This document shows, in pieces, positions 1 to 14,200 of a DNA stretch of 64,000 nt. The DNA comes from Leptoclinus maculatus (Eukaryota > Chordata > Actinopteri > Perciformes > Stichaeidae), in NCBI GenBank assembly GCA_032191485.1, contig JAVDOI010000011.1, forward strand, positions 15,234,617-15,298,616, in the 5' to 3' direction. Position numbers and translations under genes: made by a program. Position 1 is the stretch's first letter. Each line of letters starts with the position of its first letter. The notes under the pieces were generated by a model. That model searched no databases, was not told the DNA's origin, and saw only the letters and a list, made by a program, of their open reading frames with translations.

Positions 1-2251
1 TGGCCTTGAATAAATTGCTTTCCGGGCTGATTTGAATTGTCACAGGTGCAACCTGAACCTCTTTTCAAAGGCAATCCCAAATTTTGAAAACAGCTATAAC
101 GTCTCCTAGAAATGTTTGTGGTTGTTTGACTTTAATTGTCCATATGGCAGGGCTTATAATGTTTAAATTTTCTTACCCGAATAATTCAAATCTACAAGCA
201 ACAGATATATTTGATGTGGCTGGGGTTACACTATTTCATATTGTTCAATTAAGACCTGCTTTGTGGCATATGTATGAGATAAGAGACTGTACACAAATCA
301 ATTACTAGGTAGCTAGTAATTTTTATTTTTGCCAAAGGGATGCTCTTGTCTTTTCTTACCCCATTTGATTCATTTCATATGTTTTTATGAATTATATTAG
401 AAAGAGATAAAATAGTTACCTCAAAGGTTTCAAGCATCTATGGGGATGACGATGACAAGAAATGGACAATCAATAAAGAATCAGAAGTTGGAGTTTAGGG
501 TATTCCATCAGTCCATTTTCTATTTACCTGAACTAAATGGAGGAGATAGAGAACGGGATTGCTCATCACATGGACCACATGGTTTCTGATAACCTTTGGG
601 TAAAGCCAACGCAGAGTGTAGGAGAGCTGGGCCTCTTCTCTTACTCAACCTTCCTGATCTCTCTTAGAATTGTAAATCCAATTGATCATAGCTTAAGAAA
701 ACACAGGGCAATGTTGTTGCAAAGATCAGCCACCACCCCCCAATGCATGGCAAGACATTTCTAATCAGGAGCCACAGGTTGCTATTGATCATCTGAAGAC
801 CTGGCCAGTGTTGGCCGCCTGCTATTTGTTGAGAAAAAGAAAGGGGAAAGGAGATGAGGCTATGGCATTGAGAAATAATTTGCCTCTCCTAGCACTTTCC
901 CTACATGTGACAAACGGCTAAAGCTCCCCCCCACTAACAAGAACAACGGTAGTGGCTTGTAATGGGAAGTGATTGACCTTTTGTGGGAAGTGATAGACTT
1001 TCACTGGTTCACCGTTGCTTTAATGCTGCAGTATGGAGAAAGAGCTGTTCACTCATAACTCAGGCTTTAGTCGCTTCCAATGTGCACAGAAGAACAGCTT
1101 GTTGAGCCTTCTGAGTATTTAAGTTCTCCAAAAACAGACTGCAGGGCATCTGTTGTGGACACAGCTCTCCATTTCAACTAAATGCTGAGATATATTGTTG
1201 CTGTAAATCCAAATCCTTTTAGTGTCATGAGTAATGTCTGCCTACTGTTCTTACAAATCCCACCATCAGATAAACAAGCGCAACTTCACATTGGCTTAAT
1301 CCACGTACTCACATGCATCAACGCGCTAATGCATTATCTCACACACACAACCTCACAATCACTTGACCTCCATGGCTAAATGAAAAAGGAACTCTCTACT
1401 GAGACCATTGATGCTTCCCAGAAGAGTCTACAACAAACGGTTCTTGAGTTTGTCAACTGGCATAAATAGAAAGACATACATCTCCTTCCAACCTCTCAAT
1501 GTAACGAGTACCACTATTACACATTTAACCACAGCTCCAAATCCACAAAGCCAGCCTGAAAATGAAGAAAATCTGAGACAATTGCATGCGAGTCTATGGA
1601 GCATAGACTGATAGTCGCCCCAATCGGAGCTGGACAATGCTACGCTACGATAGGCCGGTCTGTGTTTCGAGGGTACTTAACAAAGGGTCAATTGGGGGGA
1701 TTTCATCTGGGCTGCATCATTGCTATGCATCCTTAATGTCACATTAAAACCCTTAGGTTTATCTTACCACACTAAGATACATCCCTTCCCTCTGATCACA
1801 ACTGTGGTTCTTTGAAACTACACAATAAGAACCGAGTCATTTTCTTAAAAGGCCCTCAGCAAGATAAAAAAAAGGGAGAGAATGCCTGTCACATCTCATC
1901 CTAGCAATAATGAACTGAACTGCATATCATAACTTTTCTTCTAACGAATACTTTGAGTAACCTTGAATCGGGCCGCTCCTCTTATGCCTCCAGTCACGAA
2001 ACTCTGTCATGAAGGGTTTTTGATCCTGATGCAATGCATGGGGTGGGCATCCTAAGGCAGAGTGTTGCACCTTCAAGTATCTCTCCATTGTTCCCATAAG
2101 GCATATTTGTTTCTTAACACTCCTCCTTTTTCACTACTTGTTTTGCAAAGCGGGGAACTACAATTACAGCGGATTGTGTTTGTATTGTACAATTAATTCC
2201 TTGTTTTTTACTAGCCCAAAGGTGTATTTATTCTCCCTCAATCTCTTTCAG
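1..2251 (+). other. frmpd3 intron, no exon recognised
   Basis: This stretch precedes the first recognisable frmpd3 exon, which begins at 2252 in the middle of the protein. It should therefore be intronic. Short open frames here (for example 537-764 and 1408-1611) show no known domain and no matching splice sites. AT-rich unique sequence dominates. I see no clear mobile element. Confidence 0.5.
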
Positions 2252-5200
2252 ACAATGCTCAAGGACGACTCCTTGCTGCTCATACCAAATGTGTTGAAGG
2301 TGTTCCTGGAGAATGGACAGATTAAGTCCTTTACATTTGATAGCCGTACCACTGTTAGGGTATGTATTCAATAAAGCTGTGCACATGGGAAAGGCAACTG
2401 AATTTCAACATTGTGATTTTTACATAAAGCAGCTATAATCCACTTTCATATTAACAATGGCCTAAATAACGTTTAATGTGTAATGGACGCCCACAAACCC
2501 ACAGGCAATTATCAGACAACTCTGCAGTTCCTGTCAGTTCTTTAGAGATTTGGTGCTGGGCAGGTACTGTAGTTAGACAGACAAAGATAGCGACTAGCTG
2601 GTAAACATAGCGGGACATTTAGCAGCTAAAGAGCAACATTTCTCAGATGCTGGTAAAGACTAAAACAGAGCTAAACAGAGAGTGACTCCAAATGAATGAT
2701 AGTGTCATTAAGATATGTTACAGCTTAATTAATGAGGCGATAATATGTCGTGGTTATATTTACAGCTTGAGGGGTTGCCCCAAGTTGGCAAAGAAAAATC
2801 AGTTAGGCCTACTGTAGGTTTAACATTTGGCCTTTTATCAATGCACCCAACATGAGCAAACTATAGGTTAATTGTTGACGGCTTTTCCATCATAATCACA
2901 TTTTTAACAATGTATATTATTATGATTGTGTTGGAGCATCATGTGGATTAACATAGTCTGTTACGTTAAATTAATACTAACCATAAATCAAGTCAAGTGT
3001 ACTCATTTTCAAGTTTATATCTAATAAGTAATTGTTTTCAAAGAGTAAATAGAAAAATCTGTTTAATTTTGTGAAACTTCACCATAGCAGTTTTGGGAAT
3101 TTATAATCTCTAAAAAGTGATGTAATTAGAGCCATGAATCAACAAATAAATCCAATCAGACAGAGGTCATTTATCTCTCAGCCTCTAAGATGAGTCTGAC
3201 ATCTCTGAGCAGACTCATTAAACAGACTATTAGATTTCACAAATCTCTCCTCTGCTCATGAAGGGAAACCGAGGGAGAAAAGGAGAAACACTGCAGCACT
3301 TTAAAGGGGAGATGGAGGATGCTACTCATGTCAGCCTAATTAAATGGAATTTCAGCATAATAAGAAGACCCAGATCAATAACACAATGCCACAGATTAAA
3401 TCAACAAGTCTGTCAACTAAAGAGGCTTACCTGCAATGTTTTAGGCTACAATCTATAGCATTCTGTGACCTACCCAGACCTCATTTAATGCAAACTGCAC
3501 AGGTCAATACTGTTAAAATTGATTATTCCTGTTTTTCAGACAGCTGTTGCTTAGGTTACACCGTTTATGGTGAGCAAACCATTAGTGTTCATATTTTACA
3601 GCTCTTAATGAGCCTCCACACTGACTTACAAACTACAGCAACATATTACTACAATAGATTACCTTTTAATGTCCGTGCCTCTAATATATTAAGAGGGCAA
3701 AAAAGAATGAAACCTTATCCTCAGGCATAGCCTAGGGTAAACTGTGATAAACTGGGAATTTCCCCTCAGAAAGATTTCTCTACATATTTTGAAAAGAGAT
3801 GAGAAAAGCTTGACATTATTCACAGATACTGATCTACAAAGGAGCAGACATTTGCCCTGTACACCCACAAGGATGTCAATTTGACAAACTATCCTATACA
3901 AAGATGGAGTTAATTCAGGGTGAAAATAGGCTTCAAACATAAAATATATATTTTTTTGCAAAGGAATGTATTCTTACTGTGGAAATATATTTCAATCTCA
4001 AAATCGGTTTCCATGTCTCTTCTTCCAGGATGTGATCTCCTCCCTTCAGGACCGCCTCTCACTGCGCTACATTGAGCACTTTGCCTTGGTGTTGGAGGCA
4101 GGTGGTCTGGATCAGAACCAGACGTTGCATCTGCTGCAGGAGAACCAGCCTCTGACACATGTAAGAAACCCAAAACAGGAAAATGTGTGCAAGATTGTGA
4201 GTAAAAAAAGCAATTAAGAGAGATTAACAGTATGAAAGCATTAACAGCAACCCCAAGCTATTATGAAATGTTCATGGGACAGGGATTTTCTATGGTGTGG
4301 CACTACTGCTCTTCTGTTGGTCAGCACATACATCAGAAGTGGTGAAAAATTTGATATTGTATGGGTCTCGCACATGGGTGTGGTTGATAGCGCCCCTTAC
4401 AATATTTTAACCAAGCAGCCCCTGAATTAAGTTTCACCTAGATGGATGAATTTCATTTAATGTGTTGGGACATACAAAAAAGCCTCTGGAAGCTGTAAAC
4501 TGTAAACCCAACAGGCAGCCATTTTGAGATCAATGTGATATTCATGGATTTTTTGCCATTTCTAGGCACTGTAATTTAACAAACTCCTCCTACAGATTTC
4601 ACCAGATCAACTTTACATTTGGTCAGTACAATCTCAGTTTTCATGGAACTATGTAACCATGGCGGCAAAAAAACACATTTCGCCATGAAACAGGAAGCTG
4701 TTTAACTTAAGCCTATCCAATCTGCTCCAAATTTCACTTGCTGGATAAGAGTCCATGTTTAAACACATCTGCAGGCCAATATTGACTCATGGTCATAGCG
4801 CCACCTACTGGCAACAGGCTCTGTACTTTTACAACCTTCTCCTCGCAGATTAATCAGATCCATCTAAAAATTGGCCAGAGAAGCCTGAGGACGTGCGATG
4901 AGATTTTTTGTTTTCGTTGAACTGAGTTGTAGTGGCAGCGCTGCGATTTTTCACCATGAAAAAACAAAACTCTTGTAACTTGACTCCACATTTTCAGATC
5001 TTTTCCAAATTTCCCGTTTCACGGCCTGAAGACACGGACAGGCACATTTTGAATCAAAGTCATAGCACCACCTACTGGTAATGTAGTGGCAGAAGTAGTG
5101 CAAATTTAGGAGTCAACAAGAAATTAAATTGAGACGAGACGTATGCACTTAAGGAGCCTTTATATGCATAGAAAGACTGCTGCTATGGTGCCCATCGATA

Positions 5201-8200
5201 TTCTTATCACCTTTTTAGTTAGTGGGTATGTGCATTTACGCATGCGCCTTTTGGATCAACTAAATTACATTACAGTCATTTAGTAGACGCTTTTATCCAA
5301 AGCGACTTAAAATTCTGATTCTATCACACCGTAGGCACAGCTACGGGAGCAATTTTGGGGTCAAGTGTCTTGCTCAAGGGCTCAAATATTACCTATTATG
5401 TTGAAATATTGGCTCAAATGTTATCTAACATGTTGATACGTTCTGGAATGTCTCAATGACCTTTGAGCCTTGAGATCTGGCGAGATCTGTGTTTGTTTTG
5501 TGGGTGGGACATGTGGCGACACTATATGCATGACATACATTGACACCACCATATGATCCTCTCTTTGAGATACATTAGTCTCTCACAATAATTTGTTAAT
5601 TGAGCAATCACTTAATTAAACAATCAATGTATCAATCAATGCAAGCAAGGGAGAAAAACCTAGCATGGGTATGCTAGGAAATTCCCTCACAACCCCCATG
5701 CTCCCCTTTTGTTTGCAAGTCTTTTATTAACTTTTGGGCGATCACAATTATGTTTGCGTTGATCCGCTTACCTCCTACATGATATATCGTCGATGTAGGT
5801 TGTACGAATGAATAGATGTTATGAATAATATGTGAGTGTGACAAAACACATCAAAGTAAGCATTTGACTATAAAATGCAGTTGAACAAAATATAACTTCA
5901 AAACACACTTCATTTGACGGACACCTCAGCATTGTGTCAGGATAGAATAATGTGATATTAAAATAGGCCATCAGATATTGGCATTGTCAAAAGATATGTA
6001 ATGTAAGCTGCGCAGAATACTTCAGAAGTAGCAATTTCTACTTCTTACCTACAGGATATTCTCTCCTTTGATATACTTTGATGTAAGCAGCTCAAATGTG
6101 GTCAAAAAGCCTTAAGATCTGGATGATGCTTTTTAGTAAAGATTGTCAGTTTTCATTGAATGGCGTTGCCTTGGCATGGCTGCCATTTTGCACAATTCAC
6201 CAAGAAGCAGGAAGTTGTTGTAAATTGAAGGTACATTGTCCAATCCGCCCCACGTTTCTTAGGCATGATAAAGCTTCAGGAAATTTACATGCCAATATAG
6301 GCTCAGTCATAGCGCCACCTACTGGGAACAGGAAGTTGCTGCAAATTGACTGTACATTGTCTAATCTGCCCCAAAATTCTCATCTTCATAACAGTCCAGA
6401 CCAGAGGACATCTGCATGCCAATATTGACTCATGGTCAAAACGCCACCTATTGGCAAAAGGAAGTCAGTCTCATGTGACAATTTAATTTACATGAATTTT
6501 GTATGTGGTCTATACTTCATATAGAGCAACATTATGCATGTACTCTATCTCTGCATTGTGGACACAGGAACTGCTGAACAATTTACAATACATTGTGCAG
6601 TGTCTGGCGGAAGCAGAAATGCATGACGGGCGTCCCGCCAGTACTAACGATGTGCCCTGTTCGCCAACCAAAAATTCTACTTTGTTATGTATGACTAAGG
6701 CCAAAGATGTACTTGGTTATTTAGCTGATATTGTTGTATTCCCTTAGGTGGTGCATAGAACCTATTTCCAAGGGATGAAGTGTCTGTTCCGCATCTGCTT
6801 CTTCCCCAAGGACCCTGCAGACCTGCTGAGAAGGGACCCCGCTGCTTTTGAGTACCTCTATATACAGGTAAAGCACTGGATTAAAGGGGGATTTACAAGG
6901 ATGTCATTCAATCATATGACATTGTTGGAGAGCAGTCTCCTCGAAGAGCAAGGGCTTTGACTGATTTCACAGTTAGAAAGGTTGCATATGCCAGAGTTAG
7001 GCGGGCAGAATGGGCATGTTGCAGGCTCTCCAAAAACGCCTTCAGGTTAACTTTAGATATCCAACAAGTCTTATGAACTTGGAAGCTGTCCCTGGAAATT
7101 AAGACTTACAGAATTATTCCAGTTAACATTGTTGTTTGCAGTGATCTTTGTACAAAACAACATGTTAACATGTCCTAACAGAGTCGCAATGACGTCATCA
7201 AGGAACGCTTTGGTATGGACTGGAAATCTGACATCACGTTACGATTGGCCGCCCTCCATATCTACATCACTGTGTCCTCCGCGCGGCCTAATCAGAAGAT
7301 CTCTCTCAAGCATGTTGAGTAAGTCTACAAACTAAATTAGCCTTCAAATGAACTTATGACAAATTACAGACTAACAGTGATGTATTGCATTTTACATCAT
7401 TAATAATTCTGTGTACCATATCAGTGAGTCCCACAGTGAAGTTTGTTCATTCAATAATGTCGAAATGATTAATCCCAATAGTATCAAAAACTCAAATTAC
7501 TCAAGGATCATTTTCCCTAGGTCGTTATGAGACAAAGAAATCCATTGCTTTGTGAAATTACATCTCTCCCTCAATTTGCTCATTTATTCTCCAAAACCTC
7601 AACCTAGCAAGTAATTAGCTTTTGCCATCACAACCACAGAAGCAGAACAGATCCACTGTAATAGACTTAGGGTGGCCATGTTAAGCTAGTAGTCAAAGAC
7701 GATGTATTTTTGGCTCACTGTGTCTTCCCGTGGGACGAAAAACCTTTGTGTTCTCAGTGGGGACATCTTTCCCGGACTCTGATTAACCACTCCACTGTTG
7801 TTTTTCTCTTGTGTGTTTACTCTTCCATCTTTCTCTTTGCTCTTGATCACAGAAAAGAGTGGGGACTAGAGCCTTTTCTTCCCCTCACTTTGCTTCCAAC
7901 AGTCAAGGAGAAGAATGTGTGCAAGAGCCTGTCTCAGTTGCTGAAGACCTATCAGCATCCACCACCGTCTGGCAACAAGGTTCATCCATCTAAAACATAT
8001 CTAGGCAATTCTTTGTGGAGAATTTTACTTACTTTGGGTATACTGGAATTATACCACATTTATAAGCATTGCATTACAGACCTCTCGCCCATATTGCCAT
8101 AATCTTGATTGCTATTAACATTTAAATCTCAACATTTTACTGCTTCTTTAGGGGAGATTTTAATTAATTGTATTATATGGCTATGTTTGCTCCATAACTA

Positions 8201-11200
8201 GTCATTTTTATTAAGAAGTCCTTCTTCTCTATATACGCAACTGTTGCATAAGACTTTATGATCCACATCTGTGGCTCAACAGTGCCCCCAGGAGGACGTG
8301 GGATGTGCTGGAGGAGGCTTCCTCTCTTAAAGATGAGCATTTCTTGTTTATCATTCTGTTGACAGGTCCCTCCTCTCCAAGGAAAGCTGCAGTATATGCG
8401 TGTACTCAACGACCTCCCACCTTTTGGTGGTATACTGTTTCACACTGTTGGACCGGTAATACATGTTTGAATCTTTGTCTACAGAAATACAAATGCACCT
8501 CTTTTACTTAATTCTTTGCTCCATTAAATTTCCTTGTGTGTCTTTGAAGCTGTGCATGTTGTCGCACAGGGAGCATGCTTCTTAAATAAACCTGTTCAAC
8601 ATCTGAAGGAATTGTCTAAAAAGCTGATTTTTAAAAGGTATTATGTGATGTTCCAATATACTGTATTAAATATAGACAAATAATTGTAATCCTCTTGTGT
8701 TCTTCAACAGGATGAGAAACAATCAGCTACAACACTACTTGTGGGTCCTCGACATGGTATAAGTCATGTTATTGACCTGAAAAACAACCTCACAACAGTT
8801 CTGGCTGAGTTCAGTAGGGTTGTCAAGATCCAGCTCTACCGAGAAAGCCAGGGAGTGGCTCGTGTGGAGGTGACAATCCATGAGGCCAAGGTATTACAGC
8901 CCTAAAGATGCACACTATAAGTACATATGATAATGACAAGACACCATTTTGCAGAAGGGAAAGTATGTATTTTGCATGCCATCTTTTTTGTGGTTCAAAA
9001 TTGTTCAACAGTTTTATTTCATCAGGTCAATACAAAATGAGCAGGCAATGCTCATTGCCTGTCCCCTAAATAGTCTCCTAATTCCCCTCCCTCCCACCCC
9101 TTGCAGCCCCTTGTCCTACTCATGGAATGGCCTGATGCCAGTAACTTTGCATGCCTCATCTCTGGCTACTACAAGCTGTTTGTAGACCCTAAACGGACCA
9201 TCTACTTCCGGACCCCTGGTCAGTCTCAGCTGACCAAGGCAGGTATGTTAGAAGACTTTTTGACTTGTAGTGGTTTTGAACACATGTTCTGAATAAGCGA
9301 TATACATCAAGAAATTACAGAAAACATTATTGTTTACTTAAAAGCTTATGATGAAACATTCATGTCACCCATTTAGAGTTGTATAATTGTCTTTCTTTCA
9401 GCATCATATTAGAAAACTGCATGTCTGGCAATATTTGGTAATCTTCATTTTATGTTCAGTCTATATGGACATTGATCTGCTTCTTCATTGGCTGAAATCA
9501 TTACCTGCAGTAACCAGGTTATCCTGGAACTACCATCCCATGGCGCCCTCTGCTGTCTCTCCTCTCATCTCAACCTTGACTCATTGGAATGGGATTCTCC
9601 ATATTTATTTTTCTCAAGAAAGATTAACATTATGGAATTTTACAAGTTATTAGTTTCATATACATATATATATATATAATATATACTCATCAGACATGAA
9701 CAGATCTTCTGCCATCTGCTGTAGTCCACATAAAAGAAGGATCATCATACCATCACATTCCACCAGAATTTAACCCTCCAACCTCAAACAAACTTCAACT
9801 ATCAACATCCATCTCTGAAATAACAAATAAACCCCATGTGACCACCAGCTGTCACCTCTGCTTTCCCATCTGGATCTTCTCTATACCCCTAGTTTTTACC
9901 ACCTCAAACTTTCCACTGCTCTGACAATTCTATCCTCAGATTACAGAAGCTCCCACCATGCTCACCCACGTTCTGGGGCAACCAGCTTGCCAAGTGGAGG
10001 GCGGCGAGGGGACGAGAGGGAAAGCTCATACAGGGAGTCAGGGTCTTCAAGGGCCCTAGTTCCGGCAGAGCCTCAGCATCTGGGCCTGTGTCATGTCCAC
10101 CTTCGAGAACAACAACAATTTCAAGAGCACCAAACACACGCTGAAGCTGAACTTGACATCAATGAAAACTTTATTTCACATGAGCCCCCTGGGCGGCCCC
10201 GCACTAAGTCAGACCCGACCCAGCAGGGTACAGAGGAAATAGCAGGGGTTTTAGAGAGCCCAGCAGTGGAGAATGCAGGATTCAGAATCCGAGCCCAAAC
10301 GCTGTGTCAATCCCAGAAAACCTCACGATACTTTTGTGACTCCTGCAAAGCCAGGCATAAGGCAGAGGGTCTGACAACAGCAGTGAACAGTCGTGGGAGC
10401 TCTGGGAAACACTGCTCCAGTGCTTGTGCCTCCCGAGATGGAGGCGCTGTTGACCTCATGGCCCTACCGCCCCTAGGGAATGAAGAGGAGGATGAGGCAG
10501 ATGGTGGTGGAGAGAAACTGCAACCACCACCACCTGCTATTGCTGCCCCACCACCTGGCTTCAGGGACAACAGTTCAGATGAGGATGACCAAAAGAGACT
10601 GAGGAAGGCTCGAACCAGTGCCAGCCCTGGGGTCGCCTCTGGGAAGCTGGCCCAAACCAAGGAAGATGTGCCTGTGACCCTAATTGATAATGTGGCCACA
10701 AGAACAGTCCGAGATCATGCCCAGGAGCTTGATGATGCTCTGGTGTCCACCTTACAGGCACTAGAGGCTTTGGCAGCCTCTGAGGACTACCCCCATCACC
10801 CTCAACAGCCAACACAGACTGCAGGTCAAAAGCCTCAGTCATGCCACGGCCAACATCTCACACACAGTATTAACAGTAGTACTGATCTAATAGTGTTCCA
10901 AAGTGTTACTTGTTTATCAATCAATACTACACAGCACCATCTTTTCATTATCTTGTGAAATGGCAAGACAATCCTGTAATCTATTAATTTTGTGGTAGCA
11001 AAGCATGTACAATAACTGAAAAAAACATAAATTAAGGTAGAAGGTTCAAGACAACTTGAGGTTGCTGAACAAATTGACCAATATCCCAAACTAGAATTAT
11101 ATATTACAGTCAAGCTGAAAATACAATGGAAGCAACAACAACAATAGCTGATAATCACATAATGTGTGTCTCAAAAACATGTTAAAAAACAAGCCCCCAT

Positions 11201-14200
11201 TATCAAAAATAAACCTTTTTATAAATGAAAAATTGCTGATAAATTTCATGAATATAGAGTAAGAACATTTGCTAGTCTTGGCACATGTATCATGTGCATC
11301 TGCATGAAAAAGCAGATGTTCTTTCAGGTGGGGTGAGGCAAGCCCACTGGTGCATAGATCTGTCTGGAAGGAGGTTATATATCTGACCCCAAAGCACTGA
11401 TTTTGGGAACAAATCCAAACTTTTCTAAAACTACTTTTGCTGTCTTGTAATCAAGATGAATCCACTCAACTGAAAATGGTTTGATACTTGACTGACTAGA
11501 GTAAATACAAATATAAACTTCAAATATTTGTGCGTTATTAATATTTATTGTGTCTTGATTATCCTAACAGTGTGCTGTTTGCCTTCATCCTCAGGGCTGA
11601 TTGTCTTAGCTGCCATTACACCCGAGTCATCATTGGACTCAGGCCATGAGACCAACTCTTCTGAATTGACTGATGTTTCGGAGATGGTGTCGGCTATGAA
11701 GCAGAACCAGAACCAGGCCTACCTGCTGGCTCATCACATCAACAAAGAACGTATACTCTGCCGCCGTGACTTTCCCCTGGCTATCCCTGGCTGCACTGCA
11801 AAGACCATAGGGACTGGGGCCTTCTCTGTGGGTCAGATTCGTGCTGGCTGTCCAACCAAGCAAGTAATTCTCAGCAAGACGATTCCCTTTAAAGTCAGTC
11901 CCAGTCAAGACTCTGCAGTACTCAGTGTTGTGACAGAGCCGGGGGGCCATCAAGAGACTCAGACGAAACAGAAAGCAGAGATGAAAGCAAACCCTGAGTC
12001 CACCAAAGCAAACACCCTTGATCGCCCTTCTAAGTCACCTGATAAATTTAAAGTGTCTGGTTCTTCACTGACAGCTCAAGTCAGTAAAGATCAGAAGTTA
12101 TCAAATTCTTCTGGAGAGACCCTCAGCCAAAATCTTTCGGAGGCTATAAAGGGGAAGGCAACAGCACCTCTTAATACAGACCCAAGCAACACAGCCTTAC
12201 CTATCCTCCTACCTGTTGACAGAATTGCTTCTGCCAAGATTTCTCCCACTAATATGTGCCAAGATGCCAAGACTGCCTCTAGTGAGACCATGAAGCCTTC
12301 ACGCTCTACAGAACTTTTGCCAGTTGACGACCTTTTCTGCACATGCCCAATGCAACAGGAGCCTGGGCCTCAACTAAGACTAAAAGACCCACAGATTCAG
12401 AAGATAGTGGCGTTTCAATCCTCCTCCCCCACAGATGACGAGCGTCTTCGGGCCAAAGGCCTTCAGCTTGCTAACAGCAAAGAAAATGCAGTGAGAGTAG
12501 GTGCGGATCATAGTTTGGCAAAGCCCAGCCCTCAAATACAAACCAAGTACTCCCCTCGTTTACCTGTAAAAGCAGAGAGAAAAGAGGCAGCTGAAAACAA
12601 GACTGAGAGTACCCCGGGTAAATCCCACCCTGAGTCACAGAAATGCCCCATAAAATCATTACCTATTTTAGATGATCTGACAACACCTAGCCCCTCTGCA
12701 GATAAGGTATCCACTCTCCCTGCCAGAGACTCAAAGATGCAATGCAGTGGTAAGGGGAAGTCCCAGCGCAGTGCTCCTTTCTTGAGCTTTAAAAACCTTC
12801 TTTCAGCTACGTTCCCGGCACGAATGCGACGAGAAACAGATGAGCGAAGGGCTCAGTTGCAGAAAGTCCGCCAGTATGAACTAGAGTTCTTAGAGGAGCT
12901 GCTGAAACCCAAGTCATCCCAGGGAGAATTTTTGCCCCAGGGATCCTCACCTGTGCCCTCAGGCACTCCTTGTGCCTGCCAGCTTCGCACCAGCCCTGTC
13001 CTAAAAGCTCCAGGTATATCCAGGGAGCAGCGACGCAGCTGTGACTGTAAGCGAATGTGTAGGGGCATGCGACTACCTGACACACCGGTTGGATCCACAA
13101 CAGAGACACAACACAGAGGCAGAGAGAGACCCATCTCTAAAACCCCTCCAGCAGTCTCCAAAGCACCTCACATCCAAGGTGCTTCAAGGAGACCTCAGAC
13201 CTTGGAGATCAAGACCACACGAATACGCTCTACCAGTCTTGAGTCAAGAGAGCCTAGGGGAGAGCAGGTTTCCTGCTTGCCCACCTGTACTTCTCAAACC
13301 GATTGCATGGGAGGTCCAGAATATAAGAAGCTCCAGAGGCGATACAGCATTGGAGAGCTGGATAACAGCACTAGCACGCCTGTGTATGCTGAGGTGAGAC
13401 CCAAAGCCAAGAGTCTAGAGAAGGAGATGGAGAGAGTGAGGGCCACAGGGCTGAGGCTCCCCACCCCAGTAGAGCCGGTCCACACTCAGTCTCACCAAGC
13501 AGAGGGGAAGGGTAAAAAGGGTGTGTTTTTCATTCAGGGAGAAGAGCTATTGCGTGAAAGTAAAGAAGGAACTAGCGAAGTGCTGCTGACCATGCCCAGT
13601 GAAGACAGTGATGACAAGGATAAATGCTGCTCATTCTGTTTCTGCTACAGGAAGTGTGAGGCGGCAGATGAAAGCAGTGAAAAGGATGAGCTCTCATACA
13701 CCATACCCCTTCAGGTCCTTCCAGGCATGGAGCTGGACTCGCATACCTTTCCTGTAGTGAGCAAAACGCTCCAGGTTCTTGATGCAGAGGATTGCAGTGG
13801 GGAGGAAGAGGAGGAGGAAGAGGAGGAGCCACAGACACAGGAGATTGACCTGAGAGCCTGTGGTACAATGGAGGGGAGCCTTGCACGGGTACAGGCTCTA
13901 CAGGGTAAAAGTTTCAGCTTGCCTGATGGTTTCCTAAATGCCCAGTTGGATGCTAATGAGTTGCTAGCTATTCTGCGTCAGTGTGCTAACGGCCCACAAG
14001 CTGAGGGCGAGGCTCGCCTACAGCCCTCACAGATTACAGAGTACAAACAGGAGCTGGCGGTGCGCTTCAAAGAATTCAGAGCATCTTGTCGACGAGTGGC
14101 AAGTGTTGAAAAAAGCCCAACACGTATGCTTGCTGTTGTCACAGCCAGCTTTCAAGTGTTGTGTGAACTAACTCAGACCTTCATCAAATTGGTCAGGGGG

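Noticed and set aside
11528..11594. ATG at 11528 as start of a separate 958-aa protein.
   Set aside because: The exon begins at 11595 after TCCTCAG and joins in phase to the exon ending 10824. The upstream codons are intron, and the join restores a block shared with FRMPD4.
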